From the NCBI GenBank assembly GCA_002633025.1, contig NMRB01000358.1:86880-150879 (forward strand): 64,000 nucleotides of DNA, in the 5' to 3' direction. Both the position numbers and the translations under genes were made by a program. The notes under the pieces are model-generated. The model was not told the DNA's origin and ran no database searches. It saw only the letters and a list, made by a program, of their open reading frames with translations. Shown one piece after another: positions 52,401 through 59,280 of this stretch. Each line of letters starts with the position of its first letter. Within the stretch, counting starts at the first letter, position 1. The DNA comes from Notospermus geniculatus. Its lineage: Eukaryota > Nemertea > Pilidiophora > Heteronemertea > Lineidae.

Positions 52401-55400
52401 TGTGAAGACCCTCGGTGCAAGGATGCTGATCAAGAAGCATGATCAGAATACATTTCCCTAACCTCTACTGTTGATTTCAGATGAGTATGATTCAGGGTGT
52501 AGGTAATCTACTTTCGTGGTGATTTTCTGAGTGCTGAGTAGAAACCTAACAACATGCGCTATGCCTTCCTCCTCCCCCAGCCACCAATAGACAAATCCCA
52601 AATTCCCAGATCTGCGCACTTCCGCCGAAATCGTAAACAGAACCTCGACCTGAAACCAGCTGACGTGACGCAATCCATGATTCAGCAATGGTCGAGTCTG
52701 ACGCAACGTCATCGAACTCACTGTCGTCACATGGTCGTGGGGTTTTCTGCGTCACGTCATTCAGTGTCAGATGGTTTCAGACCGAGGTTCTGTTTGCCAT
52801 TTCGGCAGAAGTGCGCAGATCTTTCTCATTTTCGTCAATTTGGGATTTGTCTATGCTTTGCTGCTCAACAAAAATCACAGACTCTGTCCCAAAAATATGC
52901 TTACTTCAGAAAACATGACCATAGAAAAAAAGAAAAAAACTAATAAATTTATGTTTGAATCTGGAAATTTGGCAAGGAGACCATTATTCCCAGTAACTGA
53001 TGCCAAATAACCATTGAAACAAGCCAAGCTTTTGAACCTGATGATTGTTAACTTGCTTTACTAATGGCTAGTCAGGCTCTGCTCACAAGTAGCCTAGTTT
53101 TGCCCTGACATTGCTTCAGAAAGGAATAGCGGATGATTTTTCTTCAAAAAGTGCATGAAACAAAAGAAGATAGTAAACAGTTCAGTGAGCATCAGTCTCT
53201 GTTTGTGGACTAGAAACAAAGAAGAATGTATCTTGGCATTTCATCCTTTGTATTTGCATGAGTTAGAATTATTTATTGTAGTTCTAAACATGCCTGTCAG
53301 AATGCCTTCAGCACCGTATCGAAATGAAATGAGAAAAAACTAAAACACCCGCATACTCTGCTGCGGTTCCTGTGTTTCTTGGACATGACTAGATTAAATA
53401 CCAGTCTTAATATTTGCATGAATCTATTGGAATTGTTTACAGTTAGGACTTGGAGGAATTATACTGACAGTATATACTGTCAGTATAATTCCTCCAAGGT
53501 TAGGACAAAGCTATTTGCATGGCTTTTTAATTAAAAAGCACACAGCACAGCAGGATGATGTGATATCAGATATTTTCTTCCTGATCACTCAGCCAAGAAA
53601 GTTATTGCAGCCTTCGCATAGACAGAAAAAGCTATAAAGCAAAAAAGCGATTGTAGCGATTGTTTCCTTTACGACCTTGTGGTTGGCGCATTGGCCAACC
53701 TTTAGTGTGGTCAGCACTTGGATGGTGACCAGCATGAATGATGCACTAGAGTGGTAATCAAGAGGTAATGCTACTGTTGATGTTATCCTCGAGTTCTGGT
53801 AACTTCTAGAACCTTTCCTGTAGGACTCCGGGGCAGGACTATTGAACTTTGATACATGTAACTGATTGATGAATCATAAAGTGTGTATCACGAACTCCAA
53901 CCTAATCACATTCACAGTTTGAAAGTGATTTGTCCAAAAGCACTGTCTGATATTGTAAATAATAGCCAAATGCGAGTGTACATACACACCCAGCACCCCA
54001 TAATCCTACCAGCTACCCTACCATTCTGTGTTCTTTGGTGGTGATCTGTTTTGAAATAGTGCTAGTCTACAAACCGTGTGAAAGTAGGGCATGGAAGACT
54101 GCAGTTGGTAACATTTTGGGTCCATTTCATTGGTTGAATCTGAATCTCGTAAAGTCAGGATGAGGTGGAATGTGAATCATGTTCTGCAATATGTTCATAA
54201 CTAAATAGTTTTGGCTCCCTGCTACAGCACGTTGTCTCACAAGATCCTTTGGCAGCCCAAGGCCTTGCTGACATTGCGAGTCGACATTGGCACCCTAGGC
54301 CTTGCTGACATTGCAAGTCAACATTGGAACCCTAGGCCTTGCTGACATTGCGAGTCGACATTGGAACCCTAGGCCTTGCTGACATTGCGAGTCGACATTG
54401 GAACCCTAGGCCTTGCTGACATTGCGAGTCGACATTGGCACCCTATAGGCTTTGCTGCCATTGTGAGTCGACAATGGCACCCTAGGCCTTGCTGACATGG
54501 TGACTCGACATTGGCACCCTATAGGCTTTGCTGCCATTGTGAGTCGACAATGGCACCCTAGGCCTTGCTGACATGGTGACTCGACATTAGTACCCAACGC
54601 CTTGCTGACATTATTGTGAGTCGACACTGGAATATGAATTCTTATCTGTTACAGATAACGACCCCTCAGGCCAGGCCGAGTGTCTCTTCCCAAAAGAGTT
54701 CCGTGGAGCGTGGAAGCTCTACCAGAAGGACAGGGTGGAGGACGTCGCCTTTACTGAGAGGCATGTCTTTTTTACAACGCTTGGGAAGTTCGTGTGTAAG
54801 AGTAAAGATTATGCCATGGGCCAGTACAAGGTTCGGTCAGCTTATTTCAATGGATGGTAAGTAGTCTTTGCAGTCAGTCACGTATATTGCTAAATCATCT
54901 TGACCTTTGAGGTACCAAGTTCCTGAAAACAGCATCAATAATACGTTAACGGCTATCGCTGACTTAGCATTGTTTCAGGAATTAGGCCCTTCTTTATGAC
55001 ATGTCACCTTGAAAATTGAACAAGCACGATTCACTCGATCTTTCAGTCGGCCAAGGTACACTTGCATGGAGTTCAACAAACCATCTGAGAACCTGCTGCA
55101 GTACAGATTATGTAAGTGAAATGTCAGAGTATACCTTAGAATCAAGTAGTTGAGGGATTAGTATGGATGAGATCTGCATGATGTCAGTAAAGCCTAGGTC
55201 ACAAATCCGCCAGGTCCCGTACGATTTTCCCCACCCAGTGGCTTGCCATGGATTTTAGAGACAGTTACATCACTTTCTCCTGTATTCTTCAGCTGAAAGT
55301 CAAAAGATGGATTTCCACTTCAAAAAGCTTTGTGTATTCAAAGACAACCCAGAACCCTTGGGGGATATGTTCAGAGGGAAACACATGAAGACTCTAGTCA

Positions 55401-58400
55401 GTAAGTATGACCGGTTCAGCTCGAACAGGAGTGAAACCCAAATCGTATTTGGTGGCATTGATTTAATTTGAGGCTTCATCCTTCTATATTAATTCCATCC
55501 TTCATTATCTCACTGAAAATCGACTGATAATCTAAATTATGAATCAGTCTTTCTAATACGAGGAATAAAAGGTATAAACTGACCACCATACACAGCATTA
55601 GCATCAAACAGTTGCCTATATTACCTATTCCTCGCTGCTTCTTATATGTTTATCGAAATTTCAAATCATAAAGGAATGCACTTCTGCATACAGTAAAGTT
55701 ATGCACACCCTACGCAAGCAAAGAAAAGGAGTCATAACCTGACATTAAATCATATGATGTGTGTCTAACTTATTTCCAATGACACAAATTATCTATAGAA
55801 AGTGTTATGATATTTTTGATGAACAAATTTTGAATGTAGTTACAAACAGTACTGAAGTACGGTACATGTATATTAAAAACCATCCTCAGGACATCGGGAC
55901 CTCTGACGCCCACTTCTATGTCACCTCGCTTGTGGACTTTGAGAGCAAGTGCTATGAGGCCCTGATATCCTCGGGATTGAACACTCTGCGACCCCTTTCC
56001 ATTTGCATAACTCTTCTAATAAGCTATCACACACACACCGTCATTCTTGACATTGGACATCTCATCTCAAATAAAACATGAACAGAACATCTACTAATGC
56101 ATTCAATCCGCTTCTAAACTGCATTTTAACTTCAAAAACATCAATTGTTCTTTTCAGTCCATATTTCTTTCCGCCCCGCAAAATCACCGGAGAGTAATTA
56201 CCATCTCGTTCCGGGTAAACCTACCTTACATACCTCATCCACATCATTTTCAGATACACCTTCTCCCACAAACCAAAATATTTGATACTCAGTATCATAA
56301 ACTATAATTCTATTCTTATTTCATACTTCTTTCCAACCCTATCATCATCCAACAGCAGGGTTTACCTCACTCCTCTTCATCCACTCACACAAATGTACAT
56401 ATATGCGAACGTATGAAGAGGAAGGAGACCAAAACCCTGGTATGGGAGGATGCCACCCTACACTTCCTTTGAAGGACATCATTGCCTCTTTTTAAGTCCC
56501 ATAAGTTATGTTCACAACTAACAATTTCCAGCAAAATTTCATGTGACTGTACAAAACACTTTGACCACTGCCGCGATAAAAGTCATATTCATCGAGGATG
56601 TGAATTCATATTTGTAGGTTCACAGAATCCACCACTAAGTTAAAAATCACATGATCATCAACACATTCATCCTGTGGGGCCATATTTTCAACTTCTGTCC
56701 ACCAACTTCGGCAGCTTTGCCATTCTTGGCCATTCACAATGACAGTCACAGTAATGGTCTCAAGTTTTGTTCCACAAATTCAGATGTACTTTTGAGTTCT
56801 TTCTCCACATATCCATCCCCACGACGTATACCAATTTTAGACATTCTTGTGATGACACAGTTAATATCACATAGAGTGCTGAATATCACATAGAGTGCTG
56901 AATATCACATAGAGTACTGAATATTACATAGAGTACTGAAATCACATAGAGTACTGAATATCACATAGAGTACTGAATATCACATGGAATACTGAATATC
57001 ACATAGAGTGCTGAATATCACATAGAGTACTGAATATCACATAGAGTACTGAATATCACATAGAGTACTGAATATCACATAGAGTACTGAATATCACATA
57101 GAGTACTGTGCATAGAGCTTGCTGTCAGATGACAAAGTCAGCATATACTTGTACTAACTTTTCTGGCAATTAGCTTTTCCTCACCCCATTAGACCCATGT
57201 GAAATGTCATTCTTCCTCTGCTCTGGAAAGTATGCTATGTGGTACTCGAAATTTACACACTAATCATGAATCATCACGTACCATAACGAGGACAGTTTGT
57301 CAACGGCAGATTTATTCGTCTTCTACTGCTCATATAACTTGCGTGTTGCTGCCGCTTTCACCCTCAACCCCAAATATTCCCCTTTTTGCAGACATACAGT
57401 TCAACTGTTCATTCTTGCTACATTCTTACTCATTTTAAACAACTCACAAAAACTCCATCCATGATTCCAATACAGTCTTGAAGTTATTGGTATCGTACAA
57501 GTGACGTCAGTGAAAAATTTGACCACAAGTTACATTTCAGAAAGATTACAAATGTATGCACACTGTTAGGTAGAATTTTGTTGCTGTAACTTCTTTTTGA
57601 AGATAGATACGAGGATCTTTACAATAAACATGACGCAGTGTTTACGGGTGACGAGTCATACCCAAGTGTCATGAGTGAAAGATGAAGGGAAGAATTGACC
57701 TGTTGCACATCAGCGATGTCGTGTTGTACATCGAAGAATCAAATCATCGGTTTCTCTTCTTATGTCTCTCTCTTGTCTACACAGCTCGCTCAAAGATCAA
57801 GAACACCAACTGCAACATTTACGGTGTGACACCCATCCGTGCCAACTTTGGAGACAAATCATGCAAGGGAACCATATCAGACTGGGATCCATTCAAGTGC
57901 AACAAGGGACACCAGCTGACACTTACACTTGATAGGTGTCCAAAGCAGAAACGCACTGAAGGTATGTGTCTCTACTGACCGATGAGACCAAATGAAAGCA
58001 GTGGAACCACAGGGACCTGACGCGAAGGTTGTAAACCTTCATTTGGGTTAGGGTTAGGGTTCTACTTCTCACTTAAGGCCCGTTTCCACTTGAGCGTTTA
58101 CGCCGCGTTTTGACGCTTCGCCCATTGTTTGGAAGCAGAGCGGCGGAAAATAACAAAAGATTTGACGCATCACGCGGCGTAAAACGCTCTAGTGGAAACG
58201 GCCCTTTAGGGTTGGGTTAAACCCTTGGTGGATCAAATCCACCTAGGTAGTCACCAGGTGGGTTAAACCCTGAGTTAGGGTTAGAACCCTAATCCTAACC
58301 CTAATGAGGGTTTACAAGCTTCATGTCAGGTCCCTGTGTGTGGAATAACAATACTGCCTTCCAACGGCATTGTCAACAATCAAGGGTCCATATTGCCCTG

Positions 58401-59280
58401 GTGACTTATCCAACGACAGAGTGAGTGTAGGCCTTAATACTTCAAGATATCCAATGGCAAAAGTCCACCAAAGTGTGCAGAAAGCCATGGTCAGTACAAC
58501 TGTGGGTTGCATCTTGCTTTTTGTATGTCACTTAAAATCTGTTACCTTCTTTCAGAGTTCACCTGTATAGCCCGAATCAATCCAAAAGGGGATTCAAACT
58601 CTGATTCCTACATCTATACTCAGTCCAAGAACAACAGTGAAGTGTTTAACTGCTGGGTTATTCACAGAAATCAAAATGGCAGCAAAGTCGTCTATAAAAT
58701 GCCATCCCCTCAGTGTGACCCGGATACGTCTAGTTTGGTGACGACAAAAAAGCCGCCAGCAGCTACGTATCAGCTTTTTGAAGGTGAGTAACGTTTACGG
58801 TCATGTCCAATTCAGAAAAGTCACAGAATCTCTGAAAGTTACTTAACCCAGAGACAACCTAGTGCACGGCCAAATAGAGTCGATCTCTCTATCACATGGG
58901 AATCACCGGTGTCACTGGTTGTGACATACTCTAATATTTTGATTGCTGTGCCATTTGGATATAGTTAAATTCTGGTAGGCCTACATATCGCGATGAAACA
59001 GTAAGCTTTTCTTTGATATTTTTCAGAAAAACGTAGCCAGGTGTGCTTCGATAAGACAACAAAGGTAGTTGCAACGACGCCCTCATCTAAAGGCAACAAG
59101 TCGGGTGGTAAATCACGAACAAAGGGAGACGAAAAACAACCAAAAGACCAGGGAAGAACTGGTGGCAAAAACGATAAAATTCAAAATCCAGGTTCTGTAC
59201 GAACTGCTGCTTGTGCTGTAAACATAAATACCATGTTAGTAATAGTATTCCCAATTGTAACAAAGTTCATTATCCATTGA
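22338..59280 (+). CDS. Two-unit cysteine-rich ectodomain protein with ShKT domain, 13 coding exons (spliced)
   Basis: Coding exons: 22338-22407, 44007-44289, 44716-44780, 46151-46230, 46500-46614, 50591-50682 (or its duplicate 51012-51103), 51446-51695, 54655-54856, 55047-55111, 55293-55400, 57785-57961, 58556-58783 and 59027-59280. Every junction is GT-AG, every phase matches, and the sum is 1989 nt (662 aa plus stop). Order in the protein: signal peptide (aa 1-23); unit 1 (24-318), whose last 36 residues are a six-cysteine ShKT domain; unit 2 (319-578) without ShKT; a Thr/Pro then Lys/Gly-rich stalk; and a hydrophobic C-terminal tail that could be a GPI signal or a weak membrane anchor. Motifs such as CLFP...RGAW and NGCRPRYTCMEF match invertebrate orphan proteins that I recall under Pfam DUF7042-DUF7045; this was not searched. 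Likely role is an extracellular or surface protein; ligand and function are unknown. Exon 1 is the least certain part. Confidence 0.75.
23721..23808. repeat. Inverted repeat GTTCTTGTGGTTA
   Basis: GTTCTTGTGGTTAGGGGACC and CCCCGGCCATAACCACAAGAAC pair imperfectly across a 40-bp middle; probably an eroded MITE. Confidence 0.6.
24600..24846. mobile_element. 247-bp MITE, polymorphic, TAA target duplication
   Basis: Inverted ends share GCGTCCACTAG. TAA lies on both sides (24597-24599 and 24847-24849). The same locus after the N (25122-25124) is empty with a single TAA. The three-base TAA/TTA duplication is what PIF/Harbinger-type transposases make; that family assignment is inference. Confidence 0.8.
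24889..25045. mobile_element. 157-bp palindromic MITE, inserted at TTA, ends at contig join
   Basis: Ends GGGTAGGGACACACC and GGTGTGTCCCTACCC are perfect inverted repeats, with more pairing inside (TAACGCGATTCG, GACGCATGCG). It follows TTA (24886-24888); the other copy has the uninterrupted site at 25161-25163. Only the first base of the right TTA is present before the N at 25047. Confidence 0.8.
27808..27922. mobile_element. 115-bp near-perfect palindrome
   Basis: CCAGGACCCATGTTCCCGAA...GTTAACGATGTCGTT pairs with the inverse over about 46 bp per arm; short loop GCGCCATGCA. Typical foldback MITE. Confidence 0.85.
27936..28162. mobile_element. MITE family D, full copy
   Basis: Left end AAGCCTAGGTCACATATCCA and right end TTTGTGACCCAGGCTTTA are inverted, with GGCCCGTACGGCG/CGTACGGCGCCC inside. 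It sits between two other palindromes (27808-27922 and 28163-28272), so three elements lie side by side. Confidence 0.75.
28163..28272. mobile_element. 110-bp GC-rich palindrome
   Basis: AGGCTGCTTTTCCACGA and TCGTGGAAAAGCAGCCT are exact inverses; inner arms GTTTGCGGACGCGG/CCGCGCCCGCAAAC and a GCGCCACCCGCGC centre. GC content is well above the surroundings. Confidence 0.85.
28780..28899. mobile_element. Palindromic MITE family C, near-perfect copy
   Basis: GTCACGACCATCCTCCCATC and its inverse flank arms containing TTTGGTCTCGCTC and a centre CTCGGACTTTGAGTCCGAG. With arms of about 57 bp it would form a very stable hairpin. Eroded relatives lie at 46010 and 56343 inside the gene. Confidence 0.85.
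29741..29884. mobile_element. Palindromic MITE family B, copy 2
   Basis: Contains CATCTTGCCATAATTAGGTC, the middle GTGACAGATGATTGGTTCTC and the other arm TGACCTAATTCTGGCAAAAT. It is in the opposite orientation to the copy at 3191. The ends have drifted. Confidence 0.8.
31720..32070. repeat. 351-bp block, copy A (repeated at 32671-33021)
   Basis: Copies A and B have equal length and nearly identical sequence. A ends at the N (32071). Sequence upstream of the two copies differs from TACGTCG outward. Overlapping minus-strand ORFs here recur in both copies but show no recognised domain. Confidence 0.9.
32072..32525. repeat. Nested palindromes around GGCGCTGCAGTCGATTGCAGCGCC
   Basis: A segment beginning TGGGTGGCGCTGCA and running to TTTTTCACGTTGAC at about 32143 returns inverted at 32403-32475. 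A third, diverged copy lies at 32198-32275. Each has its own internal palindrome. 32280-32345 and 32560-32660 are also direct copies (CGTCTGCTTCACT and GCGGAAATAACC). This looks like stacked MITEs present on the second contig. Confidence 0.7.
33510..33592. mobile_element. Hairpin MITE family A, copy 4
   Basis: TAGACTGGTTCCCGTC...GGGAACTAGTCTA with the same TTTGCCGCT inner arm and GAGCGCCGCGGGAG core; slightly shorter loop than copy 3. Confidence 0.85.
35185..36158. repeat. Duplicated ~375-bp block around N at 35787
   Basis: 35185-35560 matches 35788-36158 with small indels; the second copy starts directly after the N. Between them, 35612-35725 carries TTAGGG-like repeats with interruptions (GGTTCAGGCATTAGGG). 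Confidence 0.85.
35612..35725. repeat. Interstitial telomere-like TTAGGG repeats
   Basis: GGGTTAGGGTTTAGGGTTAGGG with variants over about 110 bp. This matches the animal telomere motif but is short and degenerate, so it is an internal patch or satellite, not a chromosome end. Confidence 0.8.
37057..37162. repeat. Two direct copies of a 52-bp unit
   Basis: ACAGGTCCTCAGGGGTGCAT...CTACATGAAGTCG occurs twice in tandem, followed by a third partial start (ACATGTCCTCA). Confidence 0.85.
38120..38520. repeat. 51-bp minisatellite open in both strands
   Basis: About eight units containing CCAATCAAACACCGCGATGC. As the unit is 17 codons long and stop-free, ORFs of 159 aa (+) and 123 aa (-) arise automatically, with 17-residue repeats. 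No splice context or start context supports translation. Confidence 0.9.
42180..42640. repeat. Minisatellite GGAACCTTGGCAGATCTTTGACGTAAATTC
   Basis: About 14 units of 28-32 bp. A 252-codon minus-strand ORF crosses it with PELTSKICQGS-type repeats; frame-changing unit lengths and no conserved flanks argue against a gene. Confidence 0.9.
43500..43690. repeat. Imperfect inverted repeat in intron 1, before exon 2
   Basis: TCTCAGCGATGAATCGGTGG, then GTTGCTGCTTCAAC, return inverted at 43629-43664 (GTTGAAGCAGCAAGCACCAA, TCACTGAGA). Parts of this unit also recur directly at 43735-43825 (ATTTTTAATCGAGTAACGTT). Confidence 0.6.
43840..44006 (+). repeat. Tandem copy of the exon 2 acceptor region (decoy exon start at 43910)
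   Basis: About 97 bp containing a pyrimidine tract, TTTCAG and ACATAGCCGG is repeated directly upstream of exon 2. The upstream copy would read DIAGKCTDPE and then hit a stop within about 25 codons. It therefore looks like a non-productive duplicate acceptor. The spacing between the two acceptors is 97 bp, not a multiple of three. Confidence 0.75.
44007..44289 (+). CDS. Exon 2: first half of unit 1, amino-terminal cysteine domain
   Basis: The acceptor TTTCGTTTCAG precedes DIAGQCTYPDWL. The exon encodes about 94 residues with cysteines in CTYP, KQCG, IPACE, KRSC and a final RGR that crosses into exon 3. It starts after one carried base and ends with two. It corresponds in position to exon 8 of unit 2, which has the parallel motif ECLFP and the same ending phase, though exon 2 is longer (283 against 202 nt). 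A methionine at 43943 is in frame and could look like a start, but the ORF there runs through the polypyrimidine tract, so I treat that part as intron. Confidence 0.85.
44716..44780 (+). CDS. Exon 3: end of unit 1 first domain
   Basis: A 65-nt exon between TTTTTCAG and ATATG|GTAAGT. It completes an Arg codon and reads GDQYLCMHISSKTKNVLQVKYG. Exon 9 of unit 2 is also exactly 65 nt with the same phases and reads CRPRYTCMEF...NLLQYRL. The Y-x-C-M and V/L-L-Q-x-(K/R)-(Y/L) pattern is shared, which is direct evidence that the two units are paralogous. Confidence 0.88.
44893..45377. repeat. 68-bp minisatellite in intron 3
   Basis: Seven units of AAGGTATCATCTGCTTACCT followed by GTAGTTAAGGTATCATTCTC and GGAAGATTATGATGA. 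It starts about 110 bp after exon 3. Confidence 0.92.
46010..46100. mobile_element. Palindromic MITE family C, eroded copy in intron 3
   Basis: GCATCCTCCCATAGCAG...GACTTTGGTTTCGC and a right end CTGTTGGAGGATG. It ends 50 bp before exon 4, so it contributes to the 3' part of intron 3. Confidence 0.65.
46151..46230 (+). CDS. Exon 4: CPIVGG segment of unit 1
   Basis: The acceptor CCTGTTCCAG and donor GAG|GTAAGC bound 27 codons including the carried base. The reading contains EWTFCPIVGGFEFHTFSY, the cysteine followed by a Gly-Gly turn that I associate with the middle domain of this family. It ends in phase 0. The surrounding intron holds one copy of a palindromic element (46010-46100) just 50 bp upstream of the acceptor. 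Confidence 0.85.
46500..46614 (+). CDS. Exon 5: CPSEW/ECNPFW segment of unit 1
   Basis: The acceptor is TCTCTTTCCAG and the donor is GAAA|GTACGT. It encodes 38 residues with three cysteines (DICPSEWRLS, EIDCMKG, VTECNPFWEAE). Two downstream in-frame stops are avoided only by splicing. Unit 2 has a single longer exon (exon 11) with comparable spacing of cysteines and aromatic residues. Confidence 0.85.
47083..47572. mobile_element. Outer element of a nested MITE pair, intron 5
   Basis: ACACTGTTAGAAAAAACAGA and TCTGTTTTTTCTAACCGTGT are inverted ends 490 bp apart. A second complete element (47116-47325) lies inside near the left end. Confidence 0.75.
47116..47325. mobile_element. Inner nested MITE, TACTGTAAACCGTGAAATTT ends
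   Basis: Perfect inverted ends of more than 20 bp continue into TTCGCG. Elements with this kind of terminus are, from memory, common in marine invertebrate genomes. Internal sequence is rich in TTCGCG and CGCGA words. Confidence 0.85.
47955..48102. mobile_element. Degenerate MITE with CAGGGGCGGAT-like ends
   Basis: CAGGGGCGGATACAGG at the left and CTCTGGATCTGCACCTG at the right are degenerate inverted repeats, with GGGGGCG/CGCCCCC inside. Such ends are usual for hAT-derived MITEs; the assignment is inferred. Confidence 0.55.
48646..49258. repeat. 17-bp minisatellite GTGACCTAGGCCTTGAA in intron 5
   Basis: About 35 units with variants CCTTGG, CTTCAAG and CTTGATG and a longer-range pattern of variants (two blocks of about 150 bp repeat the same variant order). 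Confidence 0.93.
49747..50140. repeat. 42-bp minisatellite in intron 5
   Basis: About nine units of GAATTTGAGAGCTATCAGAG then ATACTAATTGCTCATGATCA, decaying to scattered GAATTTGA words until about 50420. Confidence 0.9.
50591..50682 (+). CDS. Exon 6: start of unit 1 last domain (first copy at contig join)
   Basis: The acceptor TTCTTCCAG precedes TTRLFCYGNWQENGYKYVML, and the exon ends TATTCTATG|GTAAGT. Phases are one base in and zero out. The same exon recurs with no difference at 51012-51103. This copy sits 18 bp before the N at 50701, so it is probably the same exon assembled twice. Only one copy should be used in the transcript model; including both would break the frame, since each contributes 92 nt and the second would enter in the wrong phase. 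Confidence 0.85.
51012..51103 (+). CDS. Duplicate of exon 6 after the N (probable assembly artefact)
   Basis: Identical to 50591-50682, within a 135-bp match (50566-50700 against 50987-51121) that ends exactly at the N. It is followed in cis by exon 7, so this copy may be the one truly linked to the rest of the gene. Upstream of it lies 50702-50986, about 285 bp of AT-rich, palindrome-rich sequence absent before the first copy. This looks like an insertion on the second haplotype. Confidence 0.8.
51446..51695 (+). CDS. Exon 7: end of unit 1 and ShKT domain
   Basis: The acceptor TTTTCTTCCAG precedes RMPLVLGGSNKD. About 47 residues finish the unit 1 domain, then a ShKT module occupies roughly aa 283-318. 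Its six cysteines have spacing C-x6-C-x8-C-x11-C-x3-C-x2-C, with the typical Asp after Cys1, Gly two residues before Cys3, and Ser before Cys5. The exon ends directly after the last cysteine in phase 1, so the ShKT sits at a unit boundary. In animals this fold is common in secreted and surface proteins as a disulphide-rich add-on. Here it is part of a large ectodomain; nothing suggests a venom peptide. Confidence 0.9.
53450..53498. mobile_element. 48-bp perfect palindrome flanked by GTTAGGAC
   Basis: TTGGAGGAATTATACTGACA continues into its exact inverse with no loop. Direct repeats GTTAGGAC lie at 53442-53449 and 53499-53506, which fits an 8-bp target-site duplication. Confidence 0.75.
54252..54630. 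repeat. 37-bp minisatellite in intron 7, next to exon 8
   Basis: About ten units of CCCTAGGCCTTGCTGACATT followed by GCGAGTCGACATTGGAA. It ends only 24 bp before the exon 8 acceptor, so the branch-point region must lie in or right at the repeat. Confidence 0.92.
54655..54856 (+). CDS. Exon 8: first domain of unit 2
   Basis: The acceptor CTGTTACAG follows directly on the 37-bp minisatellite. The reading contains ECLFPKEFRGAWKLY, TTLGKFVCKSKDY and YKVRSAYFNG, ending TGG split by the intron (TG|GTAAGT). The C-(L)-F-P...R-G-x-W pattern is the most recognisable signature of the family. The exon ends with two carried bases, as exon 2 does. Confidence 0.9.
55047..55111 (+). CDS. Exon 9: CRPRYTCMEF segment of unit 2
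   Basis: A 65-nt exon after GATCTTTCAG. With the two carried bases it starts with Cys and reads CRPRYTCMEFNKPSENLLQY. Length and phases are identical to exon 3, and the motif aligns with it. The donor is TTAT|GTAAGT. Confidence 0.9.
55188..55265. mobile_element. MITE family D fragment in intron 9
   Basis: TAAAGCCTAGGTCACAAATC through GTACGATTTTCCCCACCCAG to GGATTTTAGAGAC matches one end of the element at 27936-28162 in reverse orientation. It ends 27 bp before exon 10. Confidence 0.75.
55293..55400 (+). CDS. Exon 10: middle of unit 2
   Basis: The acceptor TATTCTTCAG and donor GTCA|GTAAGT bound a segment reading MDFHFKKLCVFKDNPEPLGD and ending FRGKHMKTLV. One base enters and one leaves. The intron before it contains a fragment of a palindromic element (55188-55265) that ends under 30 bp from the acceptor. 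Confidence 0.85.
55890..56080 (+). other. Protein-like segment in intron 10, not joinable
   Basis: After CATCCTCAG the + frame reads DIGTSDAHFYVTSLVDFESK and continues to about codon 45 before turning low-complexity. It would enter in phase 0, while exon 10 leaves one base, and no donor follows. It could be a decayed or alternative exon, or chance. Confidence 0.2.
56343..56453. mobile_element. Palindromic MITE family C, copy in intron 10
   Basis: CATCCAACAGCAGGGTTT...CTCCTCTTCATCC and the inverted arm GTATGAAGAGGAAGGAGACC, AACCCTGGTATGGGAGGATG. Same word order as the 28780 copy. Confidence 0.75.
56862..57112. repeat. 19-bp minisatellite in intron 10
   Basis: About 13 units of ATATCACATAGAGTACTGA with G/A variants. 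Confidence 0.92.
57785..57961 (+). CDS. Exon 11: TNCNIYGVTP domain of unit 2
   Basis: The acceptor TTGTCTACACAG and donor GAAG|GTATGT bound 59 residues with TNCNIYGVTP, DKSCKGT, DPFKCNKG and LDRCPKQK, giving four regularly spaced cysteines. Phase is one in and one out. The domain probably corresponds to exons 4-5 of unit 1. Confidence 0.87.
58008..58338. mobile_element. Nested palindromic elements in intron 11 (inner at 58076-58206)
   Basis: Outer ends CACAGGGACCTGA and TCAGGTCCCTGTG, then TTAGGGTTAGGGTT and its inverse. Inside, AAGGCCCGTTTCCACT... and AGTGGAAACGGCCCTT form a complete second element with GCGTTT/AAACGC inner arms. Confidence 0.75.
58556..58783 (+). CDS. Exon 12: last domain of unit 2 and start of the stalk
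   Basis: The acceptor CTTCTTTCAG precedes EFTCIARINPKGDSNSDSY. FNCWVIHRN and YKMPSPQCD follow, then a TTKKPPAATY linker. There are two N-glycosylation sequons (NNS and NGS). In length it equals exons 6 plus 7 with the ShKT removed, so unit 1 has an extra intron and the extra ShKT. The donor is GAAG|GTGAGT. Confidence 0.88.
59027..59280 (+). CDS. Exon 13: Lys/Gly-rich stalk, hydrophobic tail, stop
   Basis: The acceptor GATATTTTTCAG is followed by EKRSQVCFDKTTK, then about 45 residues rich in Lys, Gly, Ser and Asp that are probably disordered. The exon ends with a hydrophobic stretch (NINTMLVIVFPIV) shortly before the TGA at 59278-59280. Small residues just before that stretch would suit a GPI attachment site. 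The Lys near the end (VTKFIIH) makes this less than ideal, so a short membrane anchor is the alternative. No clear AATAAA was fixed as the polyadenylation site. Confidence 0.8.
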
